From the NCBI RefSeq assembly GCF_000315625.1, contig NW_005434500.1:37319-97792 (forward strand): 60,474 bases of DNA. Direction: 5' to 3'. This DNA is from Guillardia theta CCMP2712. Lineage: Eukaryota > Cryptophyceae > Pyrenomonadales > Geminigeraceae. The notes beneath the pieces were generated by a model. The model was not told the origin of the DNA and made no database searches. It saw nothing but the letters and a program-made list of their open reading frames with translations. Of this stretch, positions 43,060 to 54,044 are shown in pieces; positions within the stretch are counted from its first letter, which is position 1; each line of letters opens with the position of its first letter. The translations under genes were made by a program, and so were the position numbers.

Positions 43060-43785
43060 CTGAGGTGACCAAGTTATCCAAACAAATCACTCAATACACC
43101 GTTTTTTACAAGTCAAACATAGAAAGCAATATGTTGATGGATGGACAATGCTGTACATCGTGATGTTTTTCAAGAGTACAAGGGAAATATGTTTGCCTTG
43201 GCCCCTTCCTCTGCTTTTACTTCCCTTTCACTGAATGGCTCCTGCCGCGATCATAATTTCTCGCTGTCTCTTTCTTAGTGAGAACTACCTATGGTCGCGT
43301 ATGGCAATAAGGGAGCAAACTGAAATGGATGGAGCATAACACAAAAGTTTTTACACGTGCGTGAGTTCTCTTCGGAGGAAATCAGAGTCCGAAGATCCGA
43401 GTGAGAGAGTTGTGAGAACAAATTTGAAATCAAATGACGACAAGGAGTGGAATACGGTGAAATAATATGTGATGTGATCACTGTTCTTTCATCAAGAAAA
43501 CTATCTCTTGCTGTGCGTTCTGATCTCCTTGCTTTTCATTTTCTCTATTCCAACCCTATCACTATCTTATGCGATTCTGGTTATCATCGCTCGTTCTGTT
43601 TAGTTTTCATCTTCTTGATCATCGTCATCACGCCGCTCTCATCTCATCATCCCCATTCTCTCACTCCTTGCCTGTGAGGTCGGCGTCTGCCATCCCGAGT
43701 GCTTCTCTCGTTTTTGACCCTACCCCCTCGTTCATCACCATATCTAGGACCGGTGGATGCGTAATTATGACCCCACCCCCCGTCG
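43060..43785. other. Divergent intergenic region, nothing seen
   Basis: Separates EMC2 (-) from the RRM-C2 gene (+). AT-balanced sequence with short frames only. Confidence 0.45.
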
Positions 43786-46121
43786 ATGTCTCGCAGTGCC
43801 TTCTTTTTTTGGGTCAAGGCGAACAGTTTGATTGATAGAGTCATGGAGGGGATGAAAGCACCCCAGCCCCTCCTCCTCCTCCTCTTCCTCCCTCCCGGCA
43901 GTTCCGATGGCAGTCAAGTCACCCAACACGTCGGATATGGCGGTGGCAGGCTTGCATTAGAGCAGATACGATCCTACTTCCAATCGATAGCAGGAGAAGT
44001 CCAAGAGGTTACGATAGCGAGAAGTGGTCGGAATGGTTCGATTCGATTTCGACGGCCTGAAGGAACTCAAAGAGCACTGAAGCAACAGGAAGGAAAGGGC
44101 AAGCATTCGATAGATGGTGTTGTCGTTTCTGTCTCTTTGCCCTTTGAGATGCGTATGGAAGATGCCTTAAACCCTTTGAAACAAATCGTTGGGGAGAACA
44201 ACAATTTCTTCAAGCGTTCCAGCAACAATCTACCTCTTGGATCAGATTGTTCTATCTTGTATTTGAACGTCAAGCGTCTGCGTGAATTACCTGCCCCTCC
44301 CAGAGGTCCGACAACTGTGTCGCATGTTTACGTGAGGGTAGGAGTAGGAGAGAAGCAGCAAACCATGAAAATGCGAATTAAGGCGTCATGGATCAATCCC
44401 GTCTTCACCTTCAATGAAAGTTTTCACTTTGAGTTACAATCTGATGGTGAGCTCAACTCATGTCATGCTCACCCAAAGCAAGAATTTTTTGATTCATCTC
44501 TGTCTTATACAGGAAGTACCAACCACATCTTCGTTGAGTGTGGGTACGTTGCTGCGAGCACAGAACAAGCCATATCTGCCGTTCTTATCAATATCAATGG
44601 TACGTTGTGCTCCTACATTTGATATGCTTTTTTGTTTTTCATTTTGCGTTTCACTAGCTTGTCTTGCAACAACCTGATCAAACAGCAGATGATCTTCTGG
44701 ATCGGAGCATATGGCATGATCTTCGATCACTCGCTGATTACGACCCGTTTGCAATGTTCGAAAGCAAGGGCATGTCTTGCATGGGAAAGTTGGAGCTTGT
44801 AGCATCCCTTAAGAAGAATAACACCATGGAAAGTGAAGTAGAAGAAACCAGGTGAACCATATCCTGTTCATGTCACATGCGTGACTGGTCGCAGCAGCAA
44901 GCCTACCCAACAACGAACACGACGGTGAACTAGCGTCTTTTTATGCTTGAATCTGATTCTTGTTCGTTGACTTAGATCCTCTTTGTACTTCAAATTTGCC
45001 CATGCTCCCCCTGGTTGCTCTGTGCGGTTTCTCCTTGTGTCACTCTCAACCCGCTTCCAGGAAGTATGGAGAAACAGGCTCTGCTTGCACATCGGCGACC
45101 AGCTTCTGCACTGGAACCGATAAGGCATGAGGCATCATCGTGCAAGGAAACCTCCAATTTCCACTCTGCAAAGAAACTGACGATGATATTTGTTGTATCC
45201 TGACGGTGTTGTATACAACAATATTCCACTCCATCTCATTTTCATATGCATCTCATGTTGTGAACCTAAACCCTAAATCCATTATTGTGTCCTGCTTTTC
45301 CCCACTTTTCTATCTACAGATCCCTCAAAAATTGCCAGCTTCACGGAGGTGGGAAGACAGTCGCATGGAGCAGCGGCTGGACGTGCTGGTCTCGGACAAA
45401 AAGTTGCAGGATCATGCTTACTTGGAAATAGGTGCCCAAGAATCTCATCGCTAGAAAAAAGATTTTCAAAGGGTGCGAACGTAGCAATTTTGCCATCCTT
45501 GACGATGATACATGATGTCAGAGAGGCGCTTGAAGACCACATGAAGGTTGAGAGTAGCGCAGCAGTTGCTGCTAACTCCCTGCAGGTCGCAATAGTCGAA
45601 GATGCTGAAGAGTGTCAAGGACGAGCAAGGAAGGTCAAAAGGAAACGTCTCATTGCTGTTGCGTATTCCTAACAGCCCTACGGCCTACCAGTGTCTACAG
45701 TGTTTGGGGAAAAATTCGATCTACTACTTCAAGGAAGGCTTGAAGCTGAGGTTTGACATTTTCATCCCTGCGGCATTCTTACTCCAATGATCCCGTGTTC
45801 GCTTTGTATGTTACGTCATGACCAATCTCTTGCCTTTAAAGTCCCTCGTTTTAGCATTGCTTGTTTCTTGTATCTTGTTTGCAATGTCTCTTCATTTGTT
45901 TTTCACACTTACCATGTGTTTTGATGTACTTTCTATGTTCCTTGAATATCACAGCAAACGCCAAGATTCCGACGGGATCGCCCAGACTTTGGGAATGTTC
46001 CGAAAGGTCTACCCCTTTGTCACCACCAAACTCTTCCACACATCAGCAGTTTTTTGAATTCACAAACAAAACAACAACACTCTTTGTAAGCTCAACCTGC
46101 AATAGAAGCAATTGTAATTGA
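43786..46121 (+). CDS. RRM-like plus C2 domain protein
   Basis: Exons 43786-44446, 44513-44599 and 44686-44851 join in frame. Residues about 50-125 resemble an RNA recognition motif (LEQIRSYFQSIAGEVQEVTI, NGSIRFRRPEG, IDGVVVSVSLPF). Residues about 165-300 form a C2 domain: SILYLNVKRLRELP, VYVRVGVGEKQQ, ASWINPVFTFNESFHFEL, IFVECGYV and GKLELVASL. C2 domains bind phospholipid, often with calcium; the calcium Asp residues are mostly missing. The ATG at 43786 or the ones at 43843/43852 (followed by a Leu-rich stretch) could be used. Later exon-like pieces (about 45061-45130, 45320-45670 with LPSLTMIHDVREALEDHM, and 45958-46121) probably belong to it, but the joins are unresolved, so the end is approximate. 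Confidence 0.55.
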
Positions 46122-46435
46122 GCTCCTCAATACATATAATCCATCACAACTTTCTTCATCACCGTATCACACTAGACTGGAAGGACCACTCCTTTTCTTG
46201 TATTGTCTTCGATCACAACAAAAATGGGATCCTTGAAACTTTTTGCACTTATGCTCAATGCTGTGTCATTGCCGTTTTCTTTGCAGGAGACAAATTTCAT
46301 TCTTAAGCATCGCCTTACCATCTGATTCTGACTTTGTTCTATGTGCAAGGCTGCTATCTGTGAGGCTAGAAAACCATTGCGACCTGAGATCAAGCACGAA
46401 GCTTTTATGCAGATCGGAGGCAAGTTAGAGATTGC

Positions 46436-49400
46436 ATGGCAGGTGCAGATGAACTTTCCTTAGGCGTACTCGACAAAATCGGCGAGCCAATTCGAGCAGC
46501 TCAGGTGCTTGTCAGGAGACAGAGATGAGAGGTAACTGACGTCAGCAGTGCTATTTGGATGCGCTTGAAGGGAGGAAGGAGACTGTGTTGGCGAACAGAA
46601 CGAACAATGACGACAACGTGAACCTGCTGTTCAATGCCGGGCTGAATCTCTTCAAGGGAAAGCGATACACAGAGGCCATCGTAGTCTTGGATGAGGTCAG
46701 GGGTTCACAGCTCTGCTGAGATGTTTGAGAAGCAAGATCGAGTTAAATGCGGTCAGGTGCTGCGGCTTAACCCTGAACATATCAAGGCCTTGAGGAGCAA
46801 AGCACTTGCTTGCAGGTATCCTACTTCTCTTCCATGAACAGTCATTCCTGAGTTGTTTTCCTCACAATTTTGTTTTCCCTCAGACGCAATGGAGATTTTG
46901 CTCAGAGTATAGAATGTTACAACAAATTGTCAGAGTTGGTGGCCAGAGGGGAAGAGAGCGCCAAGAAAGAGAAAAACATATTTCAGTATGTCTTTGCACA
47001 AAATGATTGGTTTCAAGATAACGTTTTGATGTGCAAGGGTCAAATACTTTGCAGAAGATGATGAAGATGAGACAAATAGTCAGCTTCGTCAACGGGAAAG
47101 AAATGCAGCAAAAACGAGGTTAAGACCTTTTGGAGAATCGTATTTCTTTTGTTCTCCTGTCTCGTTCTGCAATTGAGTTTCAACCAGTTGACATTTTGAT
47201 TGTTTTTTGCCCCACTCTATCTGTACTCACAGCTTCTTTCCAGGTGGTGCTTCGCAGTGTCTTGCGTCTGCGAGATCGTTCAACTGAAGAAGATTTGTTC
47301 ATCACCAGTGAAAAGGAGAGACTCAATTAACAAGGTTTGTTTTCCTCTTTGCTCTTCAGTCACTTTCTTTCAGTTCCCTTGATCTATCTGTTGAGTGACG
47401 GCGCCTCTTGCTTTTTTTCATGCACCCTTCACTTGGTTCGTTTGATCCTGAACGTGTTGGAATTCTCAGGTTCTTGAGGTCTTGTCTCGCTGCTCCTTCT
47501 TTCAACAATTTCCCACGTACGTCCTATACGAAATTTGCAAAGGTAACTTGCACAGCCTGTCGGGGTTTCTGCTCATTTATTTCAGCCGTTCGATTTCGCT
47601 GGGCTCCACCTGGCACATGCATTTCACGCCAAGGACATCGAGGGAATCGAAGGCTTTTTTTCCTTCTGTGGGGTGAGGCCGAGAAACTTGTGGTGGGAGC
47701 CAACAGCCTGCAGGAGAAGTGCTGGTCTCACACGAGCCGCATCGGGAGGAGCAGAAGCAGGAAGATATTGAAGAGCTCATGGGAACTCAGTGCTCGAAGT
47801 GTCACGAGACAACATCGCTGACTCTGAAGAAGGGGAGGTATTAGATTGATGCATTTGCTCCATATCTTGAAACTCATTCCAGAAGCGACTTTGTCATGGA
47901 TGGAGACATGCAGGTTACAATTCCGAGCAAGAGCAAAGCTTTCTTGATTGTATGATCAGGCTGTTCGAGCACAAGCCTCCTGCTGCACAATTACTGTCTC
48001 TTCCTCCAGCGCTGTGGCCCTGCTTGTTCTTCACAGTCAGGCATATCCACACTGCTTTGAGCGTACTCTTCTCATATTTGAACGAGCTTGCAGGACCTGG
48101 AATTGTGTTTGCAGGCACAGAGATATCTCCGGCATTTTTGTGTCTGACATTTTTACTAGAAATGCGCGCATGCACGTGTCAGGGAACAGGTTGAACTCAT
48201 CCGCCCCATCCTCAAGCGCCTGCAACTTGAATTTCCATCGTGCGACTCCTCTACCTTCTTTCTGTAGGATCCTGAATCCTTTGAAAGCTCTGTGCTGGAA
48301 AAGCTTGGGCGTGTTTTACAAGCTCCAAGGAAGGCAGGACAAAATTGTGTTGGAAGAAGAGAACTAAGAACTTGCAGGTGAGCAAGGGCGACACGATCAC
48401 ATCACAGGGAAGAGTATGCATGGTGAGATCTAGTGTAGTCGCTTCATCCTATCGTGTAACTGTGTTTCGATAGGAAGTGTTTTTCGTGGCTTCCGGTCGA
48501 TGGAGGTTACTGGCAATCGCTGTTTTGTTTTCCAATCGCCTCCCATGCAGGCTTATCAGGAAGCCAATGCCTGCTATCGTTACCGAGCACAAGACTATCA
48601 TTACTCGAGCCGTCAACAAGTTGGATAAGGTAGTTTACTCTTGTCAATGGATTTGTCGACTTCGCTCACTCATCTCATTTTGATTTCGCTGCTTGTTGAG
48701 TTTTTGGTTCAATGTCTGACCATCAAGTAGATCCTGAACAGCATTGAAGAGGCTGAGAAAGATCCGCGAAGAAAAGAAGAAGAGATTGCGCGTTCATTGA
48801 AAATCTTGGATGCTCATCAGTTCCGAGCAAGGCTATTTGAAGAGCCCTATGCAAACGAGAACCTCAGGTTTCCTTTTTGTCCTTGTTTCCTAGAGTGAAT
48901 ACTTTTTCCTCGCTTCATCGATCATTCATGGTGCTTCACTCATCGGCTAAAAGGAGGCTCGGAATGCCAATCGTCGAGCAAGAAGCCCCTCACCTGCTTT
49001 CGCTTGAGGTTGATGAACGGATTGACTGTAATGAGTGACATCACACAGGCAACCACGGCAGAAGGATCAGCATTCACCATTCTTGCTCTGGTGAATTGTC
49101 GTTTCCTCACTTGCACTCCATCTGTCAACCTTCATACTTATCACGTTGCTCTTGACTCACAACCCTTGCAGACTGACATGGAGCTCTTTGCTGTCTCTGC
49201 GGCAGATTTCATGATTCAGGTGGGCACACAGTCGGTTCCTCGCTTTCAGGAAGCCTTTGTCAAGGTCTACACACCACAAGCTCTGCTGTGCATGACTGCG
49301 GCGCAGGAAGCAGAGAGCATCTCTCGAGATCTCGACGAGAGATTGCGGTGGAGCCTCTACAGAGAGACAGTAGCATGCCAGGTTTCTAGAGCTCCAGCGT

Positions 49401-49790
49401 GAGACGGGCGATGGCAGGAGGGCAGGGGAGATCATGACAAGAGCCTTCAGCCGACTGACTCGTCAAAGAGGAAGGTGCTCAGTGTATCGCGGAGCTTCCA
49501 GCGCGTTATCCTTGTCCGTATGGGAGGCACACGGGTTTGCGCCATCGCAAGGACAAGACCACCTGCGACTTGATGAGAGACGGACCTCCGGCCAAACAGT
49601 ATCACAGAGTGCACTCGGGACAGATCATGTCAAACTCAGGAGCGAGCATGGCTGGATTGAAGCAGGAAGCTCGGCGAATGCGAAGCCAGGAATGACAGAC
49701 GGGCTGGAGGAGTTAAGTCAGTCATGTCGATTGCGTGATCATGTCGCCTACTTGCTTCGAGATGGCGCGTACACACTTTCCATATTTTGA
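46436..49790 (+). CDS. TPR and cyclic-nucleotide-binding domain protein
   Basis: Exons 46436-46504, 46546-46695, 46757-46815 and from 46884 join in frame and give TPR-like helices (LLFNAGLNLFKGKRYTEAIV, HIKALRSKALACRRNGDFAQ). Farther on, VLEVLSRCSFFQQFPTYVLY (about 47472) joined by a phase-1 intron to APPGTCISRQGHRGNRRLFF (about 47585) gives the helix, P-P-G, QG and F-F-x-L-x-G order of a cyclic nucleotide-binding domain. A second, weaker one follows (VSKGDTITSQGRVCM near 48379, EVFFVASGRWRLL near 48473). Then come charged helices (KDPRRKEEEIARSLKILDAH) and a tail to about 49790. Such proteins act as cAMP/cGMP sensors, often in flagella. Several internal joins are unresolved. The 3' end overlaps the last exon of the opposite gene by up to 70 bp. 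Confidence 0.6.
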
Positions 49791-52396
49791 AGGATAGACG
49801 GGGCCCGATCGCCTGAAGTCGAACGAAGAGTTCGACTTGCCGTTAAGAGCGGCGCCCATCATGCCATAAGTAGAGGAAGGAGTGATCACCTAAATCACAT
49901 GAACAAGAGGAGAGGTTATGGAAAACGCACGAGGTCATCGGAAGACGCGAGCATCCACATGTCCAGTACTGCTCGCAGCCCAGCAGCATCACTTGTCCGA
50001 TAGTCTCCAACCCCTCCAGCAAGCATCTCATGCACTAAACGTCGATCTTGTACTCCCTAGAACTTTCTCATCAAAGCTCCTCTTACCCTCCATTTCTCCT
50101 TCACGAACCTGTCCGACAGAGTCTGAATAAAAGGCTTCTCCCTTATCCAGGATGTTTCTCCATCCAAGTCGCTCACTGACCAGCTCTCCAACCTCCTCGG
50201 GCGTGTCTGTGCTCACATAGAACATCTTGGGTCCACGCGCGTGCCTGCAAGTCGTAAGGCGAGGCAGCGAGGGGACAGGACGTTGGACAAGAGGATGTTT
50301 GACCTTGCAATGGATGCCGCACACTCTAGAAGAAGAGCTTCTGAGGTGTCAGAGTAGTGAGAAAATGTCTTCTCCCTGTAAAGAATAGCCATCACAATTC
50401 AGAATGGCATCAAAGGGCTGCTTCACCTTCGTAAACCTTCCTCGCTTTGAACTGAAATTTTGTATGCACAGCGATCAGAAGCGGTGCCGTATCGCCTACG
50501 CAGTTGCAGGCCTATGAGGAACGAGCCTACACGGAGTCACCTTGTGAATGCACCCTGGGGGGAGGGGGGGGGGGGGGGGGGGCCCCCAAAAAAGAAGCAG
50601 AAGCAAGTATTTGATCAAGACGAGCCCTAACGTGCGGGGCTGGCACCATCAAGAATCTCAGAATTGATCCAATAGCGTCCTGGGAATCCGATAAGGGTTT
50701 TGAATTCCAGCAAGCACCAGACCTGTCCAAAAGTAGCCACCAAGAAACTACGATGATAAGGGTTAGAATAAAGAAAAGGGACCAGATTCTGATTGCTCTG
50801 AAAAGAGATTAGTAACAGAAAGGATTCTCGGATTGTCACCTGCATCGTGATGACGCTTGCATCAAGCAGCCAATTGGACAGGTCAGAGCAAGTCAGCAGC
50901 TCAACCCATGCCATCGGAACAGCAGCTTTTGTTTTCAGCGATGAGAACGAAAGGCTGCTTGAGCAAGAGATATCGTGCGTCAAACACTGAAGTATCCCTT
51001 CGGTGTTCTCGTGTACAGAATCAGCGATTATATGTGATATATTTGTCATTGTGTTGTAGTTCCAGCGACAACTGTCAAGAATTCTTGAGAAAACAAACAG
51101 ACAGACGGATCGATTACCTTTCAATCTGTGCTGATTCTTTGAAATGCATTGAAAGATCTCCCATCTCAATCAGTAGCACCCTGTGAGTCAGTAATGCAAT
51201 TAAGGCTCCACTCGCCACAAACTGCATTACAAATCACTTTCAATCTGAGCTGCATCAGTCTACCTGCAGTCTGTTTCCAAGAGGGATTGATCCGACTTCT
51301 AGCACGAGAAATCGATTTCTCGAGACAGTTGCGGGTTGCGAGCTCAACATTTCCTCGTACAAGTTACAGAAGCTGTTCAGAACCGATTGCATATCGATCT
51401 TGCAGTTAGGGAAGCATCTATCAGATAAAAGAGACTGCGATCTTGAGAATTGTTACCTCATCTGCATAATTCTCGGTGCGTGAAAATTCTTTCACACCCT
51501 CTGGTATGTTTTCCGCAATAAATTGCTTGCCCTGCGGCAAAGCTGTACAGCAACCATCGTGATCCTCAGCGAAAGTGAATCCTAAAGACCATGTAAATGC
51601 ACCCACTAGGAAATAATCTATAACCTTGGTTTGATTGCAATGGATCAGTGGTGAGCATTTGAAAATATCTGCGATCTTTGGAAATAATCTCACCCGCATT
51701 GTCAACAAGATGTACATCCATCGTGTGCAGGCCGTCATTCAACCCAGAAATGTTCCTATGCCATTCCCAGAGATCTCTGTCTACTACGATGGACTGATCT
51801 CCATGCAGTGCTATTCCATCAAACCATACCATGAAAAGCATGATATTTTTTGCCTTGTTCCTAGCACGAACTTGTATGGCCATGGACTCGGATTGTGCAT
51901 CCCTTTGAATGATTTGTGCACGTGGATGAATAATTTCAACTTCTGGCTCCATGTATTCGCCCACAAAGACTGTGACACGTGCTCTTGGCCCAATAGCCAC
52001 ACCATGTTGTTCTACATCGACCAAGGAAACAGTGAGAGAGTGGGGTCCAGGATGCAACGATGGAAGTAGCCCGTCCAGTTCGAGGCCTTCATGAATCAAA
52101 CTGTCTTCGTCATCGAGGGACAAAGACAACGCCCATGAACCGGGATTGAATGATTGTGAAGAACAATTCGCATGTATGACAGAAGCACGCAGTCGTACCG
52201 CGTTGCTCAATTTGAATCGTTGAAGTTGCCTTGGCTCTAGGATGACAACCTCAGGAAAACATGACGATAAATTTGATGATGCTTGTGGTGGGGGAGGAGG
52301 ATGATGAGGAGGAGGAGTTGGTGGTGGTGATGATGATAAACAAGTCCCACTGAGCAAATGGATAAGCAGAAACACGATATGTGATGAACGTTGCAT
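49722..52396 (-). CDS. Fucosyltransferase-like secreted or Golgi protein
   Basis: Exons 51625-52396, 51457-51581, 51264-51398, 51118-51221, 50840-51083 and 50723-50797 join in frame; further pieces run from about 50495 to the TGA at 49722-49724. The N-terminus is a signal peptide/anchor (MQRSSHIVFLLIHLLSG), a Pro-rich linker and a beta-sandwich-like region (residues about 50-250). The catalytic part shows a block like plant xyloglucan fucosyltransferases: FVASGALIALLTHRVLLIEM, LVPFLYSNPYHRSFLVATFG, CAYKISVQSEEGLR, KMFYVSTDTPEEVGELV and AGLRAVLDMWMLASSDDLV followed by ITPSSTYGMMGAALNG, the nucleotide-sugar site region in GDP-fucose enzymes. I infer a GT37-like alpha-fucosyltransferase; another GDP-sugar specificity is possible. 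The start at 52396 is the Met before the hydrophobic run. Confidence 0.65.
50557..50587. repeat. Poly(G) run followed by C run
   Basis: G6-A-G19 directly followed by C5, within an intron of the fucosyltransferase-like gene. The G/C junction is self-complementary. Confidence 0.9.
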
Positions 52397-52436
52397 TGCT
52401 AATGTAGCATTGCCGACAAACAACTCATCATTTCAG

Positions 52437-52526
52437 GGAGGGTTTAGGTTGTTGGGTTTAGGTTGTGGGGTAGGTTGTGGGGATTATTTTGTGGGGTTTA
52501 GGGTATTACGGTGTAGGGTTTAGGCC
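52437..52526. repeat. Degenerate telomeric repeat tract
   Basis: Several GGGTTTAGG units mixed with GGTTGTGGGG variants, ending GTAGGGTTTAGG. It marks the left border of the retroelement array. G-rich strand is plus. Confidence 0.75.
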
Positions 52527-52725
52527 CGGTTGACATCGTCACTGAAAATATCTAATACGGAAGCACCCAGGCCCAAGGGGCCTATAGGACAATGGGCCAA
52601 CCTCCCAAGGTTGGGAACCCCTTTAGACAGATCATTAGGCGAAAGATGAGCAAAGAGCAATAGTTCTTAGCTATGAAATTCTCGACTAAGAGTCTAATAA
52701 ACTCAAATAATAATAATAATAATAG
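52527..52725 (+). mobile_element. 3' end of an unrelated (AAT)n-tailed element
   Basis: About 170 bp of unique sequence preceded by degenerate telomeric DNA and ended by TCTAATAAACTCAAATAATAAT and further AAT units (to 52725). The TCTAATAAACTCA-(A)AT end nearly matches the 3' end of the neighbouring elements (TCTAATAAACTCACATAAT), but the upstream sequence differs. It looks like a severely 5'-truncated copy of a related family. Confidence 0.5.
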
Positions 52726-52776
52726 GCCCGGTTAGTATTTTTAGGCCGTGTACTCTAGGGTTTACTAAGTTTAGGG

Positions 52777-53825
52777 GCGCAGCGACAGGAGGAGAGCGAG
52801 GGAGAGTGGCTGGAGTTTACAGACCTGGAGAGGATCACAATGGAGGCAGCATCTCCGTCAAGCCAAGAGGACATGCAGCTCGTCAGCGAGCTGTCAGCAG
52901 TCATCGAAGATGCAGCTTCTTTGAACGAGGCAGGGACGAGCGAGCCGATCAAGCTGGTCCTGGACAAGGCCGTTGGCAACCTCCACGACACGTTCTACTC
53001 TCCGGGGAGCCTGGAGTTCATGTCGCTGGGAGAGTGGGCGAAGATGCCAGAGGAGCAGGGAGTTGGGCGCAACGTTCTCAAGGAGAAGCTGGGGAAGTGG
53101 CTGCAGAGCAAGCGCTGGACTCGCGTGCAAGGAGAGAGCAAGAAGGCAAGGAGGGGCAGCGCGTTCTCGCCACGGGCAACGGCAGCTGCTGAGCTTGAGC
53201 AGGAGGCGGAGAGCGACGACATAGAGCGTCGATCTCTTAGCTTCCTGTTCATAGCACTGAGTAAATTCGCAGAGATGCATGTGCTGGCCTGCTCGCTGAA
53301 GGTGGACAAGAAGGACCGACTGCGGGTGGAGATGAGGGAAGATGACGAAGAAGAGGAAGACATGGAGGAAGAGCAAGGCGAGGGCGAGGAAGAAGACGGG
53401 GCGAGCCCGTACCGAGCTTGAGCTGAGCTCAAGGTAAGGAGAGAAGGTGGAGGCGACCGAAGGCCAAGGTGAGGAGAGGCAACTCTCCTGACTGAGGCTG
53501 AGGAAGCTGAATGGAGGAGGACTCCGTAGGTGGCGACCGAAGGCCAAGGTGAGGAGAGGCAACTCTTCTGACTGAGGCTGAGGAAGCTGAATGGAGGTAG
53601 AGTAGGTGGCGACCGAAGGCCAAGGTGAGGAGAGGCAACTCTCCTGACTGAGGCTGAGGAAGCCAAGAGAAGACAGCAGAAGTAGAGAGTAGAAAGACGC
53701 CTCAGAAGCAGGGTTTGCATTGTAGGCCGTGTACTCCCAGTGCTCGAGCGCCTCTTTAGACTAGGATCAAATTGCATAAGCCCACAACGAGGCCGAGCAA
53801 CATTCTAGCATTCTAATAAACTCAC

Positions 53826-53858
<33 letters not shown>
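52777..53858 (+). mobile_element. Telomere-nested retroelement, copy 1 (5'-truncated)
   Basis: Begins abruptly at a point matching position 55560 inside copy 2, after degenerate telomeric sequence (TCTAGGGTTTACTAAGTTTAGG). From there it is nearly identical to copy 2. It holds the 3' coding region, about three units of a roughly 76-bp 3' repeat, a conserved 3' terminus (GCCGTGTACTCCCAGTGCTC ... TCTAATAAACTCACA) and an (AAT)n tail (53827-53858). Truncation from the 5' side plus a simple-repeat tail is the signature of target-primed reverse transcription. Confidence 0.75.
52840..53421 (+). CDS. 3' coding frame of retroelement copy 1
   Basis: 193 codons from an ATG (MEAASPSSQEDMQLVSELSA) to TGA. 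The protein is acidic and helical (LDKAVGNLHDTFYSPGSLEF, GRNVLKEKLGKWLQSKRW), with a Glu/Asp-rich C-terminus (DDEEEEDMEEEQGEGEEED). It corresponds to the C-terminal part of the longer frame in copy 2, so it is a fragment of an element-encoded protein and not a host gene. Copy 2 lacks about 38 nt here (after GCAGCTTCT), which shifts its frame; copy 1 keeps the continuous version. Confidence 0.6.
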   Translation: MEAASPSSQEDMQLVSELSAVIEDAASLNEAGTSEPIKLVLDKAVGNLHDTFYSPGSLEFMSLGEWAKMPEEQGVGRNVLKEKLGKWLQSKRWTRVQGESKKARRGSAFSPRATAAAELEQEAESDDIERRSLSFLFIALSKFAEMHVLACSLKVDKKDRLRVEMREDDEEEEDMEEEQGEGEEEDGASPYRA

Positions 53859-53915
53859 GGGTTTAGGGTTTAGGGTTTAGGGTTTAGGGTTTAGGGTTTA
53901 GGGTTTAGGGTTTAG
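53859..53915 (+). repeat. Interstitial telomeric repeats (TTTAGGG)8
   Basis: About eight perfect GGGTTTA units between the (AAT)n tail of copy 1 and the 5' end of copy 2. This is the plant-type telomere repeat, G-rich strand plus. Confidence 0.95.
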
Positions 53916-54044
53916 AGGCGCCGTTATTTTCGGCAGGCGCCGTTATTTTCGGCAGCATGGCTCCTCGTCAGTGTAGGGGAAGCCGCCAGGGCGCCATGGA
54001 AGCTGCAAGCAAGAGGTTTGTATACGTCAAATAGCTTTGTAAGT

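Noticed and set aside
52894-53777. Minus-strand frames in the retroelement 3' region (ASSASVRRVASPHLG repeats)
   Set aside because: They are the antisense of the element's 3' repeat and recur at 55683-56670 for the same reason.
53859-53915. A true chromosome end
   Set aside because: Only about eight repeats, followed by a further element, so this is interstitial telomeric sequence and not a terminus.
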